Below, one piece after another: positions 46,275 to 52,481 of a DNA stretch of 52,481 nt. The stretch comes from an uncultured Desulfovibrionaceae bacterium (GTDB lineage Bacteria > Desulfobacterota > Desulfovibrionia > Desulfovibrionales > Desulfovibrionaceae). The stretch is taken from assembly GCA_944324045.1 (NCBI GenBank), contig CALUUT010000094.1, positions 1 through 52,481 on the forward strand, in the 5' to 3' direction. The translations under genes and the position numbers were made by a program. Under the pieces are notes generated by a model. It worked only from the letters and a program-made list of their open reading frames with translations, did not search any database and was not told the DNA's origin. The stretch's first letter is position 1; each line of letters opens with the position of its first letter.

Positions 46275-47174
46275 TTACGCCTTTTTTTTCGCCATATCCC
46301 TGCGCGGCGGCTCGCCAAACAGACGCTTGTATTCTCTGTTGAACTGCGAGCCGCTCTCATACCCGACCATCATCGCCGCGGTGCTGGCGTCTTTTCCTTC
46401 AAGCAGCATAAGCCGCTCCGCTTCATAAAGACGCAGGCGCTTTTGAAACTGAAGAGGGCTTAACGTGGTCACCTGCTTGAAATGGCGGTTGAACGTCGAA
46501 GGGGCCATGTTCACTTGCCGGGCCAGCTCCTCTGTGCGAAGCGCCATGGTATAATTGCTGCGCAGCCAGGAAATGGCCTGCGCGACCTGATTGGCCTGCG
46601 TGCCGTTTGTGCAAAACAGCCGCAAACAGCCGCCCTGACTTCCGGAAAGCAGATAAAAATGAATTTCCCGCAGAATCATGGGCGCTAAAATCGGTATTTT
46701 CTGCGGCGTGTCCAGCAGTTCGACAAGGCGGACGAACGCGCCAAGAAGGTCTCCAGTAACGTCAAAAACGCCTACAGGATTCGCCGGATCCGCTTCTGAC
46801 GCCGCCAAAGACGGCATTTCCGTAATCAACTGGGAAATAATGCGTCTGTTCAGTTTTACTGATAAAGAAAGGAACGGTCTGTGCGCAGACGCCCCGGTGA
46901 TATGAAAGACTCCCGGCATGTCGATGCCAAGAACCATGCACTGGCCCTCTCCATAATTGACTTCCCTGTTGCCGATCATGGAACGCTTGAAACCCTGCAC
47001 AATGAAAGCCGCAATAGGCGAGTAAAAGCATTTTTCCGTGGCTGTTTCCTCGTCATAGCGAGTCAGAGCCAGCCCGGAAATTTCTGTTTCCAGCCGGGAT
47101 TGTCCGGGAAGATACTTCAGCAGCGTATCCCTGAGGACGGCAATGCTTTCTTCTGTTCCTGCTTTTTCGCTCAT
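46275..47174 (-). CDS. AraC family regulator with AraC_N (YqhC-like) sensor domain, copy 2
   Basis: The 299-residue product has the same layout as copies 1 and 3: AraC_N domain (about residues 20-190, with AAFIVQGFKRSMIGNREVNYGEG and PMILREIHFYLL) and two C-terminal helix-turn-helix units (LARQVNMAPSTFNRHFKQVTTLSPLQF and ESGSQFNREYKRLFGEPPRRD). ATG 47174 has AAAGGAG eight bases upstream. It lies directly upstream of the leftward redox operon and divergent from the second CMD unit, both of which carry the shared AGGCAA element, so it is the best candidate for their activator. An inverted repeat lies in its own 5' region (47224-47243). Confidence 0.93.
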   Translation of the reverse strand: MSEKAGTEESIAVLRDTLLKYLPGQSRLETEISGLALTRYDEETATEKCFYSPIAAFIVQGFKRSMIGNREVNYGEGQCMVLGIDMPGVFHITGASAHRPFLSLSVKLNRRIISQLITEMPSLAASEADPANPVGVFDVTGDLLGAFVRLVELLDTPQKIPILAPMILREIHFYLLSGSQGGCLRLFCTNGTQANQVAQAISWLRSNYTMALRTEELARQVNMAPSTFNRHFKQVTTLSPLQFQKRLRLYEAERLMLLEGKDASTAAMMVGYESGSQFNREYKRLFGEPPRRDMAKKKA

Positions 47175-47223
47175 GCCGCAATCTCCTTTACCGGCATACG
47201 GGTTTACACGTATACAGCTCATC

Positions 47224-47243
47224 TATGCTATTTTGGTAGCATA
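47224..47243. promoter_or_regulatory. Inverted repeat upstream of AraC copy 2, operator candidate
   Basis: TATGCTA-TTTTGG-TAGCATA is a perfect 7-bp inverted repeat with a six-base spacer, 50 bases upstream of the AraC-type start codon, in the position of a promoter or leader. TTGAAA lies just upstream on the minus strand. Autoregulation is possible. Confidence 0.45.
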
Positions 47244-47508
47244 CATATCAAACGCTTTCAATCTTCCTGTTTTATTCCCCCGTCCGCCGGGCAGCGCGGT
47301 TGAAATCGCTCCCATGGCCGCAGCAGCGCGCTTTTTTCAAGCCGGATGCCGCATTCATAATAATGTCCTTGCCTGGATAACATTTCGCCCGCATAAAAGG
47401 CGGTCAACCGTTTTATGCAAAAAAAGCCGCCGCGGGAAGCAGCCGGCCGGCAACGGGCGTTCCCGCTAACCATGTCCGCGCGGTTTTCCGGCCAGCCGTT
47501 TGCGAATT

Positions 47509-47538
47509 TTAGGCAAAAAATTGCAAGAAACATATCTG
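47509..47538 (+). promoter_or_regulatory. Shared AGGCAA element with -10-like TATCTG upstream of the CMD unit
   Basis: TTAGGCAAAAAATTGC (47509-47524) matches 15 of 16 bases of the element in front of the other CMD operon. TATCTG (47533-47538) is 17 bases after TAGGCA, so the element overlaps a poor -35 box, as expected for an AraC-type activator site. The CMD start codon is 97 bases downstream. Confidence 0.55.
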
Positions 47539-47634
47539 TATTCCCAGCCTTATTCCGCTTACCTTCTTTCCATCCACTCCCTGTTTCTTTCAAACCAAAA
47601 CGCCGGAGATTCCGGCATAAGGAGGCATTGCCTG

Positions 47635-48510
47635 ATGAAATGCGCCCGTCTGTTCCACGCGCCGTCTTTTCTTGCCGCAACGCTGATTGCGTTTTCAGTC
47701 ATGGGAACCAGCGGGACGGCTCTCGCGGCGGCCCCTAAAGGAGAACACAGCATGAACAGAATCCAGACAGCGGAAAAAAACAAACAGAAATTCCTGGGCG
47801 AAACCCGGTCCCCACTGGCCGAAACCGATCCCGAACTTGCCGCCATGCGCGAGCGCCTCGTTTATGGCGAAATTGCGGAGCGCGGCACCCTGAACGACAA
47901 GCAGCGGGTTCTCATCGCTCTGGTCGTCCTCACAGCCAGCCAGACCCTGGACGAGATAAAAACGCATGCCAACGCGGCGTTGCGCGCCGGCGTCAGCCCC
48001 GTGGAAATCAAGGAAGCGCTCTATCAGTGCGCGCCGTATATCGGCTTTCCCAAAACAGAAAGCGCTCTGCGCCTGGTCAATGACGTGTTCGTCGAAAAAG
48101 GCGTCCCTCTGCCTGTGGAAAGCCAGGCCACAGTGACGGAAGAAAGCCGTTTCAGGGACGGCGTGGCCGTGCAGAAAGCGATATTTGGAGACGCCATAGA
48201 CAAAATGCACGCATCAGCCCCTGAGAATCAGAAGGATATCATGGTGACATACCTTTCCGCCTTCTGCTTCGGCGATATCTATACGCGCAAAGGACTGGAC
48301 CTGAAAACCCGCGAACTTCTGACCTTCTCCGTCATCAGCGCCCTGGGCGGCTGCGAAGCGCAGGTCAAGGTCCATGTGCAGGGCAACGCGAATGTGGGCA
48401 ACAGCAAACAGAACCTGATTGACGCTCTGGCCCAGATGCTGCCGTACATCGGCTTCCCCCGCACCCTGAATGCGCTTGGCTGCGTCAACGCCGTCATGCA
48501 GGATTCCTGA
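47635..48510 (+). CDS. Exported carboxymuconolactone-decarboxylase-like protein with two CMD repeats
   Basis: The 291-residue product has a Sec signal (FLAATLIAFSVMGTSGTALAA) and two CMD repeats (about residues 75-150, THANAALRAGVSPVEIKEALYQCAPYIGFP; and about 200-285, VHVQGNANVGNSKQNLIDALAQMLPYIGFP). Each has the conserved His and Glu pattern but not the AhpD C-x2-C. ATG 47635 follows AAGGAGG by nine bases. A second in-frame ATG at 47752 (residue 40, MNRIQTAEK) has AAAGGAG eight bases upstream, so a cytosolic form may be made. It heads a rightward unit with the cyclophilin-like gene. Confidence 0.88.
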   Translation: MKCARLFHAPSFLAATLIAFSVMGTSGTALAAAPKGEHSMNRIQTAEKNKQKFLGETRSPLAETDPELAAMRERLVYGEIAERGTLNDKQRVLIALVVLTASQTLDEIKTHANAALRAGVSPVEIKEALYQCAPYIGFPKTESALRLVNDVFVEKGVPLPVESQATVTEESRFRDGVAVQKAIFGDAIDKMHASAPENQKDIMVTYLSAFCFGDIYTRKGLDLKTRELLTFSVISALGGCEAQVKVHVQGNANVGNSKQNLIDALAQMLPYIGFPRTLNALGCVNAVMQDS

Positions 48511-48568
48511 CGCGCGGCGCATGCCTTTAATTCCAACCCTCATTTTTATGTTATGTAAGGATGCCGTT

Positions 48569-49072
48569 ATGAAAACGTGGCTTGTCATCCTGATGATAGC
48601 GCTCAGCATCGGTTTTGCCGGAACCATCCGGGCGAAAAAAGCGCGTGCGCAATCCGTTCAGGAGCAGAGCGCAAGCGCTCCCAGCAAAGGAAAACAACGC
48701 ATGAGCAAGCAAAACGACCTGCGCATACGGCTGATTTTCGGCGATGCGGAAGCCGTCGCCACGCTGGACGACCATCCGGCCAGCCTTGACTTCATCTCCA
48801 TGCTGCCTTTGACGCTGTCGTTTGACGATTACAATGGAACGGAAAAAATCAGCTATCCGCCCAGAAAGTTGAAAATCCAGGGGTCTCCCGACAGTTGCGC
48901 CCCGGAGGCGGGAAGCGTCGCCTATTATGCGCCCTGGGGGAATCTGGCCATTTTTTACCGCGACTTCAGGCATTCAAACGGGCTTGTCCCGCTGGGGCGC
49001 ATCACGTCAGGGATGGACAAGCTGGCCGCCATGCGCGGCAAATTTTCCGTGCGCGTGGAAAAAATGGACTAA
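48569..49072 (+). CDS. Exported cyclophilin-like-fold protein
   Basis: The 167-residue product has a Sec signal (MKTWLVILMIALSIGFAG, cleaved near ARAQS), a short Ser/Gln linker and a cyclophilin-like barrel (about residues 50-165; SMLPLTLSFDDYNGTEKISY, YYAPWGNLAIFYRDF, GLVPLGRITSGMDKLA). The fold resembles proline isomerases, but this family lacks known activity and is often found beside aldo/keto reductases and flavodoxins. ATG 48569 follows AAGGA by seven bases; a second in-frame ATG at 48701 (residue 45, MSKQND) has AAAGGA nine bases upstream. The stop codon is directly followed by a broken aldo/keto reductase gene. Confidence 0.85.
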   Translation: MKTWLVILMIALSIGFAGTIRAKKARAQSVQEQSASAPSKGKQRMSKQNDLRIRLIFGDAEAVATLDDHPASLDFISMLPLTLSFDDYNGTEKISYPPRKLKIQGSPDSCAPEAGSVAYYAPWGNLAIFYRDFRHSNGLVPLGRITSGMDKLAAMRGKFSVRVEKMD

Positions 49073-49074
49073 AG

Positions 49075-49599
49075 GGCCTTTTTCCGGTCCGACGCGCGCA
49101 CGCCGAACAGCCTGTCACCGCGGTTCAGAGCGAATACCACCTGATGTGGCGCGAGCCGGAAAAGGACATTTTCCCCGTGCTTGAGGAGCTTGGCATCGGG
49201 TTTGTCCCCTACAGCCCGCTTAACCGCGGTTTTCTTGGCGGAGACATGACCGAATACACCAGGTTCGATTCCGGCAACGACAACCGCAACACCTTGCCGC
49301 GCTTTGCCCCTGACGCCTTGCGGAGCAATCTGATGGTTGTGGAGCTGCTCAACCGTTTCAGTCGCCCCAGAGGCATCACCGGCGCTCAGGCCGCCTTGGG
49401 ATGGCTCCTGCAAAAACACGACTGGATTGTTCCCATCCCGGGCACGACGAAACTGTCCCATCTGGAGGAAAATATCAGAGCCGCCAACCTGGCCGTGCGT
49501 CCGGAAGAATGGAACGAACTGGAAGCGACGCTTTCCAGTGTGGAGATCACAGGCGACCGGTACCCGGCGGAACAGCAAAGACAGATTCAAAGAAACTAG
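49075..49599 (+). pseudogene. 5'-truncated aldo/keto reductase gene
   Basis: This frame encodes about 174 residues that match only the C-terminal half of an aldo/keto reductase: VRRAHAEQPVTAVQSEYHLMWREPE, GIGFVPYSPLNRGFLGG, GITGAQAALGWLLQKHDWIVPIPGTTK. The N-terminal half with the Asp/Tyr/Lys/His tetrad is absent. The similarity begins right after the cyclophilin-like stop (TAA at 49070-49072), with no start codon or ribosome site in front. A deletion removing the intergenic DNA and the first half of the gene is the simplest cause. A short product from an internal ATG would not be active. Confidence 0.85.
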
Positions 49600-49852
49600 G
49601 AATGCGCGCCGACTTCCGGCGGGCGTCTTACCCGCAATGCAAGCCGCCCGCCGGACAGGCTGCAACGCAGGCGCGGGAAAACGCGGCTTTGTCCGCAATC
49701 ACCCCCCCGGCGGCGGACTTGCGCGGCCGGCGCTCAGGCGTCGCGCGGAGCGTTCCGCACTGAAGACGGATGGCAAAAGTCGCTCTGACCACACGACGCC
49801 TCAAAAAAGATTCCCCCTGAAAAAGGGATGTTTCAACCATAAAGGAATGTTT

Positions 49853-50902
49853 ATGAAACAGACCATGATGAAAGCCGGCGTGCTGACCGGCCCCCGACAG
49901 ATTGAAATCAAGCGGATACCTGTTCCGGCCGTGACCCCGGGCATGATGCGGATACGCGTGTCCGCATGCGGCGTATGCGGCAGCGACATTCACATGTGGA
50001 AGGCCGGAAAAGGCTGGAGTCCGAATCCCATCGACAATTTCCACATGGGGCATGAATTTTGCGGCGTGGTTGACGACCCGGGAGACAGCGATTTTCAGGC
50101 CGGCGAGCGCGTGACGTTCTGGGCCAACCTGTACTGCGGCGCATGCGACATGTGCCGGGCCGGCAAAGAGCAGCTTTGCCGGGCGGTGCACGGCGCCAAC
50201 TATATCGGTTTCGTCTGCAACGGCGGTTATGCGGAATACTTTGTCGGCAAGACCCAAAACGCCTACAGGCTTCCGGACAGCGTATCGGATATCGCCGCCG
50301 GGCTGATTGATCCGCTGATGGTCGCCTACCATGCCGTACGGCGTTCAAGCCTGAAGTTGCATGACAAGGTGTTAGTGGTAGGCAGCGGCATCATTGCGCA
50401 ACTCATCGGCGGGCTGGTCAAAAAGGCGGGCGCGTCCTATCTCGCCATGTCCAAAATCGACGAGCGGCAGACGGGCAAAGCGCGGGAAATCGGCGATTTC
50501 GACGCCTACTTTGACGGAAATGATCCTGACCGCGCCGCAAAAATGCAGGCCGCTTCCGAAGGCGGGTTCGACGTTGTCTTTGAAGCGGTCGGCGCAGGGG
50601 AATCGCTGGCGGCCTGCATGGACGGCGTAAAGCCCGGCGGCGAAATCGTGATGATCGGCAACTCCATAACGCCCACCGTGCCCTTTGACCTGAATCGCGC
50701 GGTCCTGCATGAAATGCGCCTGACCGGCAGCGTTTCCTGCACCAAAAAGGAATTTGCGGAAACTATTGATCTTATCGCCAAAGGCGTCATTGACGTTGAA
50801 AAATATGTGACGGATGTTCTGCCGCTTGACCAGCTCCAATACGCCTTTGAAAAACAGGTTTCTCCGACGGAGCCTGTGTTGAAAATCGTAATAAAGCCGT
50901 GA
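49853..50902 (+). CDS. Zinc-dependent medium-chain alcohol dehydrogenase
   Basis: The 349-residue cytosolic enzyme has catalytic zinc ligands in ACGVCGSDIHMW (Cys) and MGHEFCGVV (His, Glu), the structural zinc site CGACDMCRAGKEQLC, and a Rossmann segment VLVVGSGIIAQLIGG in which the usual third Gly is Ala. It belongs to the threonine/sorbitol/butanediol dehydrogenase group; the substrate is unknown. ATG 49853 has AAAGGA seven bases upstream. It follows the truncated aldo/keto reductase by 253 bases, and pairs functionally with the aldehyde reductases of the region. Confidence 0.92.
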   Translation: MKQTMMKAGVLTGPRQIEIKRIPVPAVTPGMMRIRVSACGVCGSDIHMWKAGKGWSPNPIDNFHMGHEFCGVVDDPGDSDFQAGERVTFWANLYCGACDMCRAGKEQLCRAVHGANYIGFVCNGGYAEYFVGKTQNAYRLPDSVSDIAAGLIDPLMVAYHAVRRSSLKLHDKVLVVGSGIIAQLIGGLVKKAGASYLAMSKIDERQTGKAREIGDFDAYFDGNDPDRAAKMQAASEGGFDVVFEAVGAGESLAACMDGVKPGGEIVMIGNSITPTVPFDLNRAVLHEMRLTGSVSCTKKEFAETIDLIAKGVIDVEKYVTDVLPLDQLQYAFEKQVSPTEPVLKIVIKP

Positions 50903-51067
50903 CCGTCGCTCTGTGGAGATCGGAATCCAGACCATAAAAAATGGACGTAGATGAAAACACGCCGCATTGAACATTGCGGAAGCGCTGTTTAGGCCGCGCG
51001 CCAACCGCAATTCGTTCGTCCGCATGCGGCGTTTACGGATTTGCCCGCCAGCAGGAGTGAAGAAGGG

Positions 51068-51104
51068 AAAAGCGCCCGCTTCATTGCAAAAGAAGCAAAG
51101 CGCT
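51068..51104 (-). terminator. Probable terminator of AraC copy 3
   Basis: On the minus strand AGCG...GCTTC pairs with GAAGC...CGCT around TTTTGCAAT with an internal loop, and TTTTCCC follows. It is about 40 bases after the AraC-type stop. Confidence 0.4.
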
Positions 51105-51141
51105 GCGGGACGAAGGGCGCGCCCGGCGAACAGCCCGGCCG

Positions 51142-52056
51142 TCAGCGTCCGGAAGCCATGCGGCGGCGGTTCATATCTCGTAAGGGCGGCTCGCCAAAGA
51201 CTCTTTTATATTCGCGATTGAACTGCGTGATGCTTTCATACCCGACGCTGAGGGCCGCGCTGGAGACCCGCTCATTTTCCATCAGCATAAGGCGCTGGGC
51301 CTCATACAAACGCAGCTGCTTTTGATACTGCAAAGGACTGAACCCGGTAAGCAGCTTGAAATGCCGGTGCAGATTCGCCGTGGACATGTTGACCTGGCGC
51401 GCCAGCGACTCAATGCGCATTGGAGTCTTATAATTTTCCCGTATCCAGTTTATGGCCTGAACCACCTGATTATTTTGGGTGCCCGGCGTGTTTAACTGGC
51501 GCAGGATATTTCCGTGCGGGCTTATGAGCAGAAGATAATGAAGCTCGCGCAGCATCATCGGAGCGCGAAGCGGTATCTGGTCAGGCTTTTCCAAAAGCTC
51601 AAGAAGGCGAAGGAACATTTCCAGGATATCGGCGTCGGTATCGGCAATGGAAACGCTCTGCGCCGTCTCCGGCTCACAGGAGAACTTCTGTTTCATTTCA
51701 AAGGCCAGGGATGAAAGCAACCGCCTATCCAGATAAAGATACAGAAAAAGAAACGGCTTTTCATGCGTAGGGTTTACGACATATGACGATATGGGCATGT
51801 CAAGACCGGCGACGATGCTCTGATTCTCAGTATAGACATACTCCTGTCCGCCCATGAAAGAACATTTGACGCCTTGTATGACAAGGCCGATCAGCGGTCT
51901 TTCAAAACACTTTTCAGGCGTTCCGCCATCCTCGCGGCGAACCAGGTTGAATCCCTCGATTGGGGTCGGATAGATGCAGGGAGTCTTCAGATACAGCAAC
52001 AGCTTTTGTTTTAATTCATCATTCAGTTGCGCTCTTCGTTGCACATCTTCCGGCAT
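51142..52056 (-). CDS. AraC family regulator with AraC_N (YqhC-like) sensor domain, copy 3
   Basis: The 304-residue product has the AraC_N domain (about residues 30-190; IGLVIQGVKCSFMGGQEYVYTENQ, PLRAPMMLRELHYLLL) and C-terminal helix-turn-helix pair (LARQVNMSTANLHRHFKLLTGFSPLQY, ESITQFNREYKRVFGEPPLRD). Of the other copies it is closest in its ends to copy 1. ATG 52056 has GGAGG 11 bases upstream. It is convergent with the alcohol dehydrogenase gene, which it may control together with other targets. The three copies probably arose by duplication and may sense different electrophiles or overlap in function. Confidence 0.93.
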   Translation of the reverse strand: MPEDVQRRAQLNDELKQKLLLYLKTPCIYPTPIEGFNLVRREDGGTPEKCFERPLIGLVIQGVKCSFMGGQEYVYTENQSIVAGLDMPISSYVVNPTHEKPFLFLYLYLDRRLLSSLAFEMKQKFSCEPETAQSVSIADTDADILEMFLRLLELLEKPDQIPLRAPMMLRELHYLLLISPHGNILRQLNTPGTQNNQVVQAINWIRENYKTPMRIESLARQVNMSTANLHRHFKLLTGFSPLQYQKQLRLYEAQRLMLMENERVSSAALSVGYESITQFNREYKRVFGEPPLRDMNRRRMASGR

Positions 52057-52481
52057 GACGCTCTTGCCTCCGGTTAAAAATTCAAAATGCCTGCAAAGAA
52101 AAAGACGAAACAGGCGAGGCGGAAAATTGTAAATAGACGAGTTCAATGAGGCTATTATGTATTTCTGAAAATATGGATGCAAAGGCGCGTTTATTTATTT
52201 TAGATAAAAATCTATCATGATTGCCGCCTGTGTCAAGTTGTCCCCGCGGCGAAGCAGACGCTCGGATGCAAAACGCGCGCTGCATTCCAACACCTTTTCC
52301 GGCAACGCAAGCGCGCCACGTCCCATATAGGGCACGCGGCGTTTTGATAAAAACCGGCGGTTCCTTCGCGGCCGCCCGCCAGCCCGCCGTTTGGCCAGAT
52401 TCCGCCCGCCGCGCGCCCTCTGCAAAAATCAGGCAATTTTTTGAAGAAAAACGCTCTTTCAATGTCCGCATCCAGCGCTTA
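52057..52481. other. Upstream region of AraC copy 3 to the window edge
   Basis: No gene is supported. The AraC-proximal 180 bases are A+T-richer and contain the promoter candidate at 52209-52236. Beyond it is G+C-rich sequence with only short unsupported frames. Confidence 0.4.
52201..52236 (-). promoter_or_regulatory. Promoter with overlapping inverted repeat, AraC copy 3
   Basis: On the minus strand TTGACA (52236-52231), 16 bases, then TAGATT (52214-52209) make a good promoter. TAGAT-AAAA-ATCTA (52201-52214), an inverted repeat, overlaps the -10, so repression or autoregulation at this site is likely. The leader to ATG 52056 would be about 145 bases. Confidence 0.55.

Larger units (their letters stand above)
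47175..47634. other. Divergent regulatory region between AraC copy 2 and the rightward CMD unit
   Basis: No gene is supported in these 460 bases. The AraC-proximal side holds the palindrome at 47224-47243; the CMD-proximal side holds the AGGCAA element at 47509-47538. AAAGGCGGTC/ACCGTTTT-type partial pairing around 47395-47415 is seen but is not clearly a terminator. Confidence 0.5.

Overview
The window looks like chromosomal DNA of a member of the Desulfovibrionaceae or a close relative (Desulfobacterota). This is inferred from the envelope-biogenesis gene order lysS - lolC/E - lolD - bamA - amidase - skp - lpxD - fabZ - lpxA - lpxI, from the use of LpxI rather than LpxH for UDP-2,3-diacylglucosamine hydrolysis, from the hydrogenase maturation genes hypA/hypB, and from the fairly high G+C sequence with GTG and TTG starts. 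No rRNA, CRISPR array, transposase, integrase or phage gene was seen. One tRNA (Asn, GTT) lies at 27347-27422.

Left part (1-13 kb). A MATE efflux gene is cut by the window edge and appears frameshifted in a run of seven A. A putative membrane glycosyltransferase and a CgeB-like glycosyltransferase follow on the plus strand. A minus-strand group holds a TPR protein, an AMIN-domain protein, FxsA and a rhomboid protease. A tightly coupled plus-strand operon then encodes HypA, HypB, a GT4 glycosyltransferase and a CobD-like PLP enzyme. Middle part (12-27 kb): one long minus-strand unit for outer-membrane building (LysRS, LolCE, LolD, BamA with an extra N-terminal domain, amidase, Skp, LpxD, FabZ, LpxA, LpxI, GNAT), then a phosphoethanolamine-transferase-like enzyme, tRNA-Asn and the DMT exporter YddG.

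Right part (28-52 kb). This is an accessory redox and detoxification region. It has three paralogous AraC-type regulators with the same N-terminal domain, two exported flavodoxins, two Fe-S flavoprotein-type NAD(P)H:FMN oxidoreductases, a flavin reductase, intact and broken aldo/keto reductases, a zinc alcohol dehydrogenase, an SDR, two carboxymuconolactone-decarboxylase (CMD) proteins, two alpha/beta hydrolases, a cupin, an SMP-30-like lactonase, a Tat-exported DUF362 protein and a cyclophilin-like protein. Most of these families are usually cytosolic, yet at least nine products here carry Sec or Tat signals. The main operon runs leftward from 45894 to about 36216; a second short unit (CMD, cyclophilin-like, aldo/keto reductase fragment, alcohol dehydrogenase) runs rightward from 47635.

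Three observations in the right part deserve most attention. First, four exported proteins (45894, 45133, 47635, 48569) have a good Shine-Dalgarno sequence and an in-frame ATG at or just after the signal peptide, which would allow a second, cytosolic form or record a recent gain of the signal. Second, a near-identical 16-nt element, TTAGGCAAARAATTGC, precedes both CMD units, with a related copy before the exported flavodoxin at 32277 and a weaker one before the aldo/keto reductase at 34173, suggesting one AraC-type regulon. Third, the SDR gene in the operon has a strong ribosome site and ATG but an in-frame TGA at codon 4, where I expect tryptophan. Functions are assigned from family knowledge and motifs only; no database search was possible.
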